Source: Boesenbergia rotunda (taxonomy: Eukaryota > Streptophyta > Magnoliopsida > Zingiberales > Zingiberaceae). From it: DNA of 64,000 nt. The position numbers and the translations under genes were made by a program. The first letter of the stretch is position 1. Every line of letters begins with the position of its first letter. Below the pieces are notes generated by a model that saw only the letters and a program-made list of their open reading frames with translations, did no database searches and was not told the DNA's origin. Location: assembly GCA_024364735.1 (NCBI GenBank), contig JAGFNQ010000854.1, positions 623,856-687,855 of the forward strand. The letters are read 5' to 3'. This document shows positions 21,482-32,116 of this stretch, one piece after another.

Positions 21482-22588
21482 AGTTGAGGCAATCGACCCA
21501 AGTATGATATGGAGGATCATGGGTTTTGATGTGTGTGTCAATATGATTAAGATAGGGTTTGTTGTTGGTCTAATATGTGTATGTGAGTGTGCAGGTTTGC
21601 AGGTACACATAGACTTGGTTGGATGTCTTCAGGTGAAGGGTGGCATGGAGGCAAGATGTTGGCTTGCGTGTGCATCCGAGGGACCATGGACAAAGCAGGG
21701 ACGATGAGCCGAGGGAAGCGGACTTCGAGGCGGATGTGAAGGATAGCATGGAGGCAAGACGCGGGCTTGTGTGCGTATCCGAGGGACGAGGGCCGAAGTC
21801 AAAGAGGGCTTGAAGGTGACAGATCGAGGTTGCTGGAGCAGAGATGATGAGCCAAGGGACGCAGACTTTGAGGCATGCGTGAAGGGTGGCATGGAGGTAA
21901 GCCGAGGGCTTGCGTGCGCATCTGAGGGACGAGAGCCGAAGATGAAGAGGGCATGAAGGCAACAGATCGAGACTGCTGATTGAAGAGTCAACCAGGTCGT
22001 GAGAGTCCGAGTGTGAGTGTTTGTACTCGGGAACTAAGCCGGGAGGGTTTGAGTGCGGAGAGAAATGTACTCGGAAAGGGTAACTCTAGGCATAGGGAAG
22101 GACCAGTCGACTGCCCCAGGGGCAGTCGATTGGTGATGGCTGGTGATTCGAACGTTGGGCTTGTAACGGTCGAATCTAAGTGGGACCAGTCGACTGGTAG
22201 CGGCCATTTCGGACTCGAGCTCTATTTAAAGGAGCTCGTTTCAGGCTTTTCTTTCTTGGCGAAACTTGCTTAGTCAAAGCTTGTTAGTAGCCTTTTGTCC
22301 TCAGGTAGTGTCCAGAAGTTGTTGTGAGGTTTCTCCACCCACAAAGAGCTACGAGATCTAGCCGGAGGTGCTCCAGGGAATCATCCACCGACGGATTAGG
22401 GATCGCTCACCTTACGGGCAGCCGTGGAGTAAGAGTTTTATCTCTGAACCACGTAAATAGGTGTGTTCCTTTCGTTAGTTTTGTCTTTATTTAGTATATT
22501 CCGCTTGCGCACTAACAATTGTAGGAAGAACGAATCGAAAGAAGCTATTCACCCCCCCCCCCTCTAGCTTGCCGGTCACGATCTAACA
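21482..22588 (+). repeat. RE-A 3' LTR
   Basis: It matches 1392-2521. The terminal T is mutated to A (AGTTGAGGC for TGTTGGGGC). The first palindrome is kept (22103-22133); the second has collapsed to CCAGTCGACTGG (22186-22197), apparently by loss of one arm and the centre. TATA-like TATTTAAA lies at 22223-22230. It ends CGATCTAACA, followed by AACTT. Confidence 0.9.
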
Positions 22589-22593
22589 AACTT

Positions 22594-23750
22594 CTCTTAT
22601 GTGCCCAGCCCTCAACAACTTGGTGAATTCCTCTCTGATAACCTTGTCCTGCTCGGGCACAAAATGTCTTCGCCTTTGCTTCACCGGCCGAGCTCCATGA
22701 GTCACGTGCAAGCGATGCATAGCCAAGGCTGGGGGGACTCCCTTGATCTCCTCGGTAGCCCACGCAAACACGTCCTGATGATTCAGCAAGCAGTCGATCA
22801 GACGACTCCTCAGCTTTGGTGTGAGGTCAGTAGCAATCCTTGTGACCCTCCCCAGTCTATTTAGGGTGGATCTGGACCTCTTTTCTCTCGAACTCCCTCC
22901 ATTCTTCTTTGGGTCCTTCCTCCTCTCTAGGGTTGGCGATGTCAATTTGTAGAGCTTCATTAGCCTTCGGGTTCTCACGGGCTTCAGACCTGACCTCCCC
23001 GCTGTAGCATCGCCGGGAAGCTAGTTGATCCCCCTTGACCTCGGCCATCTGCTCACCCACTAGGAACTTGATCTTTTGGTGGTAAACTGAGACCACCGCC
23101 TGGAATAGGCTGATTGCTGGGCATCCCAAGATGGCGTTGTAGGACGAGGGGACATCCACGACCAGGAAAGGAGTCCTCCTCGTCCTCTCTAGAGTGTCAT
23201 CTCCCAATGATATGGATAGGGAGATTTACCCTATTGGCTGCACTCGGTATCCAGTGAAGCCGAAGAGTGGAGTGGAGACCGGACGCAACTCGTCCTCATC
23301 GATCTGCATCTAGTCCAGGGCCTCCTTGTACATGATGTTCACAGAACTACCTGTATCCACGAATACACGCTTAACTTCATAATTTGCTATGTGTGCAAGA
23401 ATTACCAGGACATCCTCGTGAGGGGCCTCCACATCTTCTAGGTTGTCTGGGCCGAATGAGATAACAGGGCCCCAATGTTGGCTACTGCTTGTCTCGATCC
23501 AGGTGATGAGTGTGGGCCTTCCTTACCCGATGAGAGTCTCCTCCCGAGATCACTCCCACATGGCCCGAAGGAGGACCACGCACAGGAGCCTTGCCCTTCT
23601 TGGGGTCTCGTTCGGGTGAGAGAGAGCGACGAGGTGCCCTCTCCCGACTCCTTCCCTTGGAACGTGACCGAGATTGTCGTCGGGTTCCATCCTCTCCTGA
23701 CTGCCGTTTGCGAGGAGAAAGGCTCCCCCGAGAGGATCTCCAACGGTACC
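22594..23750 (-). pseudogene. Tat-type pol fragment: protease and RT N-terminus
   Basis: From 23750 downward: an Arg/Ser-rich tail of gag, the segment VISGGDSHRVRKAH, then a retropepsin with DTGSSVN (about 23337-23357) and VVDVPSSYNAILGCPA. In-frame stops occur near 23312 and 23230, and a frame change near 22860 follows KEVQIHPK. The RT N-terminus is clear (DVFAW, then RRRHFVPEQDKVIREEFTKL) and ends at REV at the RE-A insertion. The remaining RT is at 1-1386. The style matches plant Tat elements. The upstream gag is at 26510-27671, beyond a solo LTR. Confidence 0.85.
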
Positions 23751-26504
23751 TGATGAACCCAAATATGACTGTCACGAATGTGGGCCTCAAATTTAGATGT
23801 GAATGAATAACTGAAAACCCTTTTTGCAATCAAGAACAAAAGCGTAGTAAAGGGGCCACAGGTCGTATTTTTCCTAGGGACTAGTTGACGTTGTGTGATT
23901 CGCGCTTGTATTTATGTGTCGTTTGTGTTTTCGGGTTTCAAATCAAAATTGGGTTTTAATTTAGAATGAGAACACAATGAAAATGAAGGAAAACTCAACC
24001 ATGGAACTTAACCAATGAACTCAAACAAATTGGAGCTTAATTGCAACTTAGCCTAATTTGGTGAGCAAAATCTGATTCAAGGCAAACAAATGCTAAGCAA
24101 GTGAATTAGGATTAGGCTGAAATTTTCGACTAAAGCGATTGCCAAACACTTAACGCCTAATTGTAGAGTTGAAACTTGCTATTAATGCCGAAAAGCTTAT
24201 AAACTGTTGTAAAGAGAATAGATTTGAAACAAACAATATAAATTCCGAATCCGAAAACAACACAAGAGCTCACACCTAAAACTGCTGTGCAGAATCAAGC
24301 AAATGCTGATATGGAGTGCAGAATTTTAATAGGCCAATGCAGAGTTTCAAGCAAACTGATGTGAAGCCAAATAGAATTGCAAAACCAGACAATTTGATAC
24401 CAAAAGGAGAAAACCCATGTGCCAAAAATTGGATACGAACTGCAGGAAATTCAGCACTGCAGAAACAATTAAACTGCCTAAACAAGCAATCCAGTTTAAT
24501 CCGCATACACTGAATTAATGTTCAGAAAAGGTGAAGATGAGCTCATGCTTTCATTGATACAGCTTCAGAATTGATACTAAAATTACAGCACAGCATGCAA
24601 CAAGACTGAAATAGATGAATTACAGACTGGCAGATTCAGAATCTGATGCTGAATTTCAGCATCCGTTTGAAATGCAAAACAAGCAACAACAAGCTGGAAT
24701 TGATACATAAATCTAATCTTCAGTAAAGGTTCAAGGGAGCTAATGAACTGATACAAATTTCAGCAACTACACACCAAGAATTTCAGAAATACAATGATAC
24801 GCAGCCACTGAAAATTAACATGCAGATTAACCAATCCAGCTGAGATTTAATGCTCGACTCTAATATTCAACTTCAATTCAGCCAAACTGAGCCCACTGAT
24901 GCAACATTTAGAAGTGCTAGACTGAAAATACAGAGATGAAACTAATTTACAGAATTGGAATTGGAAGAATTGATACGCAACAGACTGAGTTCTAAAGCAG
25001 ACAATGAAATTAAAATCTTTTGGAAAGAAACCAGCTACAAAGGAAATTCAAACAAGAAAACTAAACAATCTTGATACCCAATGCAGGAACTAGAGGAAAA
25101 GGCAACTGGCACGCATCAGCCAAGAAAACTGATACGCAGCAGATATACTGAAAATTGCAGAAGTAGAACAGGACAGCTTTGATACGCAAGGAATTGAACT
25201 AAAATTAACTGAAATTAAACACAACTATCCACTAGATAGGTTCCTAAACTACTCAACTTGAAGATTGAACCCTAATTTAAGCTGGAACAATGAAATAAAT
25301 GAAGTTAACAAATCTGAAACCAAGACAGAAACGAAATTTACTGCAGAAATGAATTTTAACAATCAGAAACGAAATTACAGCTAATTAACTAAAATTAACC
25401 AATGAAACTACTCCTCAATTCCTTCTTCAGCTCAGGTACTCCTTGGTCGTCAAGCAAGGGAGAGCCTCGGACCCGCAAGCTCATCAAATCGATGGTAACA
25501 GCCCCTGCGATTCAAAACCAGCTCAGATTGCTCAAATCTGAAATTCCCATTCGGTATCCTTCAATTCAACTGTGTCCGCGATTGATGATGAGTTGGGGAT
25601 GATCCAAGCAATCTAGGGAACCCCTCCAGAAGCTCGGGTGGATGGAAATGGAGCACAACCGATCCAAAGGCCTCAAATGGCAGAGTTGCGGAAACCTCTC
25701 AACATCCCTGTTTCTTGGGCAAATTGAGGCTGGAATTTCACTGAGAAGCTTTCCCACTGACCTATCACATGATCTAAAGGAGAAATCGAGGGGTCGCGCC
25801 CCTTTGGATTGAAGAAAAATAGCTAAAACAATGAAGAACTCGAAGAAGAAAATGTTGCGGCGAGGAAACGCGACGAAGGCTGAAGCAGCTCGAAATTTGA
25901 TTAAATACTTAAACATGGACGGCTGTGATTGATTTGAGGGAATCCAATGGCTGATCTTGCTCTGATTGGAGCCAACCTTTGATGATGATGATCTGGGGTC
26001 AGGATCTGCCTCGTGGTAGCTCGGATCCTCCAGATGTGCAACGGATGGTCCAGATCAACCTAATCTGTGAATGGACGATCTAGAGCCCTCCGAGCTTGAT
26101 CCAACGGTTGATTTAGCTCTGATTGAGATGAAACCTTCAGATCTTGATCAGGGTGCTTGATCAACCCTAGCCCTAGCTCGGATTGCTTCAGATGGTCCCG
26201 GATGGCTCAGATCTAGCCGCTCTTGAATCGGACGGCCCAGATTAATCGTAGGCTTGATAATTCGATCCGGGTCACTTCCGACTCGAGTTTGACCCAATAT
26301 GCCCTAAGTCCTTGAACCTTTGATACCTACAAAAATAGATCAAGAATTTAGTGGCCAAATAATCCAATTTAATGCAAATTTACAATTAAGTCCAAAATAA
26401 AGTTAAGTTCTAAAACCTAGGGCAATTTCACAATTAAGCAATAAAAATATAAGTCAAACATGAATTTTAACATCTAAAATAATCAATAAAAATGGTACTT
26501 ATCA
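23751..26504 (-). repeat. Solo LTR (family L), copy 2, in the Tat element
   Basis: 2.75 kb with termini TGATGAACCC...GGTACTTATCA, flanked by GTACC (23746-23750 and 26505-26509). It aligns with 11675-14283 from end to end: shared blocks include GATCTGGGGTCAGGATCTGC and GCCCTAAGTCCTTGAACCTT. The minus-strand TATA-like TATTTAATC lies near 25897-25905. No ORF in it is credible. Long stretches are rich in GATACGCA and CAGAAA words. Confidence 0.88.
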
Positions 26505-26509
26505 GTACC

Positions 26510-27671
26510 CCACTTTCTTCCATCGCTTCCGAGGTTTGGTATCCACTTCCTCAGACAACCTTTTCTTCAGGGCATGACATTCCTCTATAGAGTGTGTCAT
26601 ACTACCGTGGACGTCGCAATACTTTTTTGGTGGCTCCGGCTCCTGGCTGTCGACTTTCTCTACCATCCTTCTCTTACCCGCCCAGTGGTCCTTCCCAGAA
26701 TGAGGATCCTTACCCATGGTCAGTGCTAGGGGTTCCCTTCTTTTAGACTGTACGGTAGTCTACATAGGGACTCCAGCTGGTTCTTTTCAGCGAGTGTGCT
26801 GCACTTCTTCAACGTTGACGTATTTGACAGATTGCCCCAACAAGTCATCGAAACTGGTTGACGACTTGTTCACCAATGACCGGAAGAAGTCACCTTCGAA
26901 GAGTCCCTGCGTGAAGGCACTGACAAGGATCTCCGATGTGGCAGTTGGCACATCTTGCGCCACCCAGTTGAACCACTGGATATAATCCTTCAGAGGTTCC
27001 TTCGCCTTTTGCTTGAGGGCGAACAGATTTAACGCCGTCTTTTGATATCGACGGCTATTGGCAAAGTGATGCAGGAACGCGGTTCTAAACTCCAAGAGGG
27101 AATTTATAGAACCCTGGGGTAACCTCTGGAACCATCTTTGGGCGGCCCCCGACAAAGTGTCCAAGAACTCTCGACACTTGACACCATCAGTGTACCGGTG
27201 CAAGAGAGCCGCGTTCTCGAATTTACATATATGATCTTCTGGATATGTGTTCCCATCGTAGTCAGCGATGTCAGGACTACGAAACTGCTTCGGCATGAGA
27301 TCTTCTATAATGTTCAGCGAGACAGGGGTGGAGGGTGCCTTCTGGAAAGTCTTGGGTCCCTCCATCTTCCCCAGTCCTTCTTCCTGCCTTAGGACGCTAG
27401 AAGCGACGAAGTTAGCCTTCTCCAAGTCTCCCAGGGAATCTCACCAGTGTGCTGGAGTCGTCACTGCGTGTCCCATCGATGGCGAGACAGATCTTCAGTT
27501 GTGGTGGCGTGAGGTGGAGATTCTGGGGATTTCCCCTTGCCCCAAGGCCGCTTGACGTGATACGACTTGCTCAATTTGGTGTTGTTCGAGCACACTCTTG
27601 ACGACGTTGGCGACCAAGCAATCCAACTCCTCTTTCGTCAAAATGATGAGTTGTCCTTCTGGTTCGGCCAT
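26510..27671 (-). pseudogene. Tat-type gag
   Basis: The start is taken at 27671 (MAEPEGQLIIL) because the ATG further upstream overlaps the primer-site region. One frame runs to 26510 with stops near 27495, 27437, 26787 and 26760. Recognisable parts are FRSPDIADYDGNTYPEDH, GAAQRWFQRLPQGSI and LFALKQKAKEPLKDYI, which are the retrotransposon gag core, then YCDVHGSMTHSIEECHALK, a His/Cys cluster typical of Tat gag. It would form the particle shell. The frame continues at 23750 on the other side of the solo LTR. The stops mark it as dead. Confidence 0.85.
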
Positions 27672-27703
27672 CGCTATGCTCCTTCTGGTGCTTTGCTTTA
27701 GTA

Positions 27704-27724
27704 GTTCCCACAAACGATGCAAAA
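27704..27724 (-). promoter_or_regulatory. Tat element primer-binding region (degenerate)
   Basis: The minus strand has TGCATCGTTTGTGGGAAC next to the LTR. Plant Tat elements usually carry TTGGCGCCGTCTGTGGGAAC here, so the site looks mutated at GCGCC. Confidence 0.6.
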
Positions 27725-27726
27725 CT

Positions 27727-28529
27727 TGATCCGGAAAGAATCGACGCAGATGACGAGTTACTAAAATTCAGCCCACGAGGATGACGACGAAGGGGAATAG
27801 ATCATGCCCTGCGAGATCAACATGAGCATTAATAGGAACACACCGGAGGTTTTCCGGCGGAGTCCACTCCGATGCTCAAGTCAGACTTCGATTGCTTGCA
27901 AGAGGACAACGAGGAAGAAGAATAGTTGTGAGTCCAGAGAGCATACCCTTTTACCTGCGTGTCCAAGTACCTTATATACTCGAGGGATTGATTACATGTA
28001 TCTTCCACGTTCGTTATTCGTCGGTTACACGATAACTTTTAGGTAACGGTCGCAACGATTATTAAGGCCTTAATTGTCGCGTGTGGCGGGCAATAACTAT
28101 CCGACGACTTTCCTGATTCGGAAAGAGAAACGACGACTTGAAGTCGAGCTATCGGGTGCATTGACCCTTGAGCTCCGCTCTCTCGAGAGAGTCTCAGGAT
28201 ATCCTCTCCCAGGAGGGCATCGGGAGTCTGACTTCCCAAGGTGGTCTCGGGAGTCTACGGCCCGGCCTGGCCTCGGGAGTTTATCTTCCCGGGGAGGTCT
28301 CGGGCGTATATCATCCTGAGTTGGTCTCGGAGATAAGCACTCCCGAGGTGGTCTCGGGAGTCTATGGCCCGCCCTGGCCTCGGGAGTCTGTCTTCCCGGT
28401 GAGGTTTCGGGCGTATATCATCCTAAGTTGGTCACGGGGATCTGTCCTTCCATGGTGGTCACGGGAGTCTACGACCTAACCTGACCTCGGGAGTCCGAGC
28501 TAGACATTCGGGCTTGATAGACCCCGACA
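27727..28529 (-). repeat. Tat element 5' LTR with 107-bp tandem repeats
   Basis: On the minus strand it starts TGTCGGGGTCTATCAAGCC and ends TTCCGGATCA. A unit beginning GTGGTCTCGGGAGTCTA recurs at 28241, 28348 and 28455 (period 107 bp). A TATA-like TATATAAGG lies on the minus strand at about 27970-27978. The partner LTR is off the window. The following TATAA (28530-28534) would be the target duplication but cannot be checked. Confidence 0.75.
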
Positions 28530-29920
28530 TATAACTTTTCTGTTCTACCTATCAACTATACATATAACTTTTCCGTTCTACCTATCTCAACTATGGGATG
28601 CTCAACCCCATCAACTATTTTCCACGTTTGGAGAACGACCACTAAAGTGGCACACTCCTTAGCTCTGTTTGCTAGTTGGTCCCTGCATCGTTTTGTTGGA
28701 TGCCTGGGAAGTTTCCTAGTTGGTTGGTTGATCTTGTATAAATTATCACTAATAATAATTTGTAAAATCAATTTAAAATATCAAATTAACTAATCTATAA
28801 TGACAATAAATAATATATTAAAAATCATCACTAATACTTATATAGACCTCAGAAAATACCTCTTCTTATGCTTTTAATCGTATTAATTATAACAACATTC
28901 ATTCATTAGAACATATGAGACTATGCTGAGTTTTGTCGGATTATTCTTCTAATTAACCTCCTCTTTAAATTTTAACATGATCCTTAAGCCTTACTAATAG
29001 TAATGATCATAATTAATCAATTTGCTTTGTTTTCTTAATTTATATTTTCCATATATATATATATATATATATATTTCATTTGGCATATTATCACAATATA
29101 TATTAACCAAATAATATATCAATATTGGAATATACATATGAGAAACTGAGTTAGTGCTGCTATGTCCGTTATAATAATAATAATAATAATAATAATAATT
29201 TATTTTTATCTTAACCATAGAAATTACTTTACGTTCCACCGAGTCAAATAACGGGCTGTACACGACATCGTTTTTTCTTCAAAACACAATTAATCTGAAA
29301 CTAATTGCGACGGTTTACAAATCAAACTTCATCAAAGTCAAAGTCTTTTAAACCCATATACCTGATTAATTATTAAACAACTCTCTTTTGACGTGAACTT
29401 CCTTAACAATATCTTTACGTGATTACTTTCAATATGGCATAGTTGACCTAATCCATGTTTTTGAATATAAAATTCATTAAGTAACGTTGAGGACCTGCTA
29501 GCTAGCTCCAAGTTATACATTCCACGCGTTTATTATATAAAAATTAATAATCTCAGCGAAATTATTGTTCGTCAAAGTCAACGATGAAGTTGCCAGGGAG
29601 ATGGAGTGAGTCGTCCTCGTTTAATCACTACTTGAAATTGTTGTCGACGTTTCACGAGAAAGTAGATCGAGAAACAAAAAAGGCTTCACTAATGTGGCAT
29701 GTTCATATTAAAATTTCGAGTTATAAATTAACTAAACTGTAAATTACTTTTAAATTTCCAATTGAAGATTCAATTTTATCCTCAATCCTTATGTCAGAAA
29801 AAGTTCATTTACACTCTCTACACGTAAATTTTCATTTGCTTCAGCTCCTTAATAAATATTATTTTACCTAATTATCCTTATTAATTTCAGGTACAAAAGT
29901 CTAAAATAAAATATAGTTTC
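28530..29920. other. Unassigned AT-rich DNA with microsatellites
   Basis: The only stretch not tied to a mobile element. It starts with a 33-bp near-duplicate (28528-28560 and 28561-28595). It contains a TA microsatellite (29050-29075) and a TAA microsatellite (about 29171-29200). ORFs are short and cross the microsatellites. I see no gene. It may be original host sequence between the Tat element and the LINE. Confidence 0.5.
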
Positions 29921-30005
29921 AACCTAACCGGATTTTTTCTGAGGCGATTTTTTCTCTGCGGCGATTCAAAGGCGACAACCGCGCTTTGGGCGTGCGCGCC
30001 TTCGG

Positions 30006-32116
30006 ATGGTGGCGCGAGCCGCCGACGGCTCTAGGGCCCCGGCGCCGGACCTCCAACATCCTCCTTCCTGTCCTGCTACCTTCTCCTTTCCGCCTCTGCC
30101 CTCTTCGCGAGATACACCTCAAGTGTTCTCTGATATCAGACTCCCGACAACAAGAATAGAGATGGCTCCACCAGCTGAAACCCTACAACATATGAAGTCA
30201 GATCCTTCTCATATGGCGGTGCCAAATCCCAAAACTGAGAATCTTCATCAAATTGCGGCAAATGCTTCTGATACCACTTCATATGCGACTGTTCTGAAGC
30301 CTACCTCGCCTCGTACATTGAAGAAAAGTTTTGATGAGGTGGGGAATGCATTCAAACCAATTACGATCTACAACAACAAACCTGGAATCTTTTATTCTGA
30401 AGAAGAAATCCTAGGTATGACCCAACCTTATCAATTTGCTTTGATCGGGAAATTCTCTGGCTGGCGTCCAAATCAGGCAGTAATTGTACAAGCATTTGAT
30501 AATCTAGGGTTATCTAGTTTCTATAATATCAGATTTTTACGTGCTGGTTATATCTTTATTCATCTAACTTCAAATGAGGATATGACTCGTATTTGGAGTC
30601 GGGGCTATGGTATATAGGTGGAGCAGCTCTGAGAATCTTCAAGTGGTCTCCTCACTTTACATATGAAGCGGAATCTTCTGTGGTGCCGATATGGATACAG
30701 CTTCCTGATTTACCAATTCACATGTTCAACAAACATAGTCTATTTTCTGTAGCTCGAATAGTTGGGAAGCCCATCAAAATTGATGAGAACACGGCGAATG
30801 GAACTAGATTGTCAATGGCTTGAATTTGTGTTGAAATTGATTTGTTAAAACCCAAGGTAGAAGACTTCTGGATTGGCATTGGGGAGGAAAAGCGACTACA
30901 AAAAGTGATTTATGAAAAGCAACCGAAATATTGTGTTGATTGCAAACACTTGGGGCACAATGTAGAAGATTGCTATGTTAATGGAAATAAGCCAAAGCCT
31001 GTGTTAAAAGATATCAGGAATAATTCTAAGTCATCTGTTGAAGACTCAAGATTAAAGCCAAGTAGCAGAGGAGGGAAAGAAACACTTCAGATAATTGTTG
31101 ACATGAAGGCAGTTGAGCTGGTTTCGGCAAATCCAGAAAAGCAGAAGTGGATTAAAAAGAAAGGACAAGTAGGTGCTTCTGTTACTGCTAATAAAGAGAG
31201 TGGAGAGATTAACAACCAGTTTCACTTGCTAGCTGATATGGAGGAGGGGGAACAAGGAGGAGCTGAGGTATTTGCGGAGCAAAAAGGGAAGGATAAAGGT
31301 TTCATGGAAATAAATAAGGCAAATCTAGAGGGTGCTCGAAATGTGCCAAATCTTATGATACAAGCAGGAAATAAAGATCAGACATTAAATGCAATAAGAA
31401 TAGATCAGTCATTAAATGTTGTTGGACAAAATTTAAAGAAAAACGCAAAGCTGGTGCTGAGGAGGGCTGAGGACAAATCTGTTTGTGATGAGCTATACAA
31501 GAAGTTAGGTGGTCAGCAAGAATTACTGCAATTCCAGGAAACTTTTCCTGTACAGAAGAAAACAGCTGGAATAGAAAATAAATTGCAGAAGGATTCAATG
31601 AATGGGACTGATATTCTGCTCATTCCAGGGAAGCATCCAGACCTTGGTTGTTTGGATCAGTTGGCAAAGAATTCAGAGCAAGAAGATAATGAAAATATAT
31701 GGGTAAATCAGGGGTTCTCTAATGAAGCTGACTGTTCTAAATCTATTGAGATGGAGGAGATGGAGTATGAATCTGATGATTTAGAAACAGAACAATTGCA
31801 AAGAAGTGCTTCTTTACCTCTTCCAAGTAGTGCAAACTTGAGGAAAATGCTTGGAATAATTAAGGTGCAAGGGAAGAACAAAAAAACTGACAGGAAAAAG
31901 ATTACACAAGGCAACAGCTTTTTTATGGAGGAAGAAACCAGAATAGAAGCTGTTGTCCCAGAAAATTTAGAAAATAGAGAAGAGCCATTACCGGATGATT
32001 TGAATAGAAAAAAGGGGGAAAAGGCACTTAACTCTAATATTGTGCCATTTGGTGGCCGAAGGGAGACTAGAAGCAAAGCCCAAATGCAGAAATTTGGCCC
32101 CTCATCAATTTTCTAA
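30006..32116 (+). pseudogene. LINE ORF1 (DUF4283-type RNA-binding protein with zinc knuckle)
   Basis: ORF1 proteins of plant L1s bind the LINE RNA. A first frame from ATG 30006 (or 30161) carries FYSEEEILGMTQPYQFALIG and SFYNIRFLRAGYIFIHL, the DUF4283 region. A frameshift near 30605 moves to the frame with GGAALRIFKWSPHF and PIWIQLPDLPIHMFNKHSLF. A TGA at 30821 interrupts it. From 30842 the frame is open for 424 codons through the knuckle CVDCKHLGHNVEDC and a long acidic/basic tail, and ends at TAA 32114-32116. One shift and one stop disable it. The stop overlaps the ORF2 start. Confidence 0.8.

Larger units (their letters stand above)
1392..22588 (+). mobile_element. RE-A: pol-less SIRE-like copia LTR retrotransposon with accessory gene
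   Basis: The two LTRs (1392-2521 and 21482-22588) are flanked by the 5-bp target duplication AACTT (1387-1391 and 22589-22593). A PBS follows the first LTR and the tract AAAAAGGGGGAGAT precedes the second. With RE-C and RE-D removed, the interior is about 4.7 kb. It holds a broken gag with two CCHC knuckles, an internal promoter-like block, and an accessory gene of the putative plant transposon protein type. No protease, integrase, RT or RNase H was seen. Assignment to the SIRE side of Ty1/copia rests on the PBS, PPT and gag style. Confidence 0.9.
1..28529 (-). mobile_element. Ty3/gypsy Tat-type element, interrupted, 3' end off window
   Basis: Read on the minus strand, the element runs from a 5' LTR (27727-28529) through gag, protease and the RT N-terminus (27671-22594), then across a 21-kb insertion into the RT core and RNase H (1386-1). 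The RT sequence joins cleanly when 1392-22588 and one AACTT copy are removed, which shows that RE-A inserted into it. A second insertion, a solo LTR, lies at 23751-26504. The leader has the TTTGTGGGAAC string usual after the LTR of plant Tat/Retand elements. The frame has many stops and at least one shift, so the copy is old and inactive. The 3' LTR is not in the window. Confidence 0.85.

Noticed and set aside
21393..21991. Overlapping ORFs on both strands at the RE-A 3' LTR
   Set aside because: The same ORFs appear at 1483-1872 in the other LTR; they are LTR sequence without any protein family signal.
28994..29263. Tyr/Ile-rich minus-strand ORF
   Set aside because: Produced by translation through TA and TAA microsatellites.
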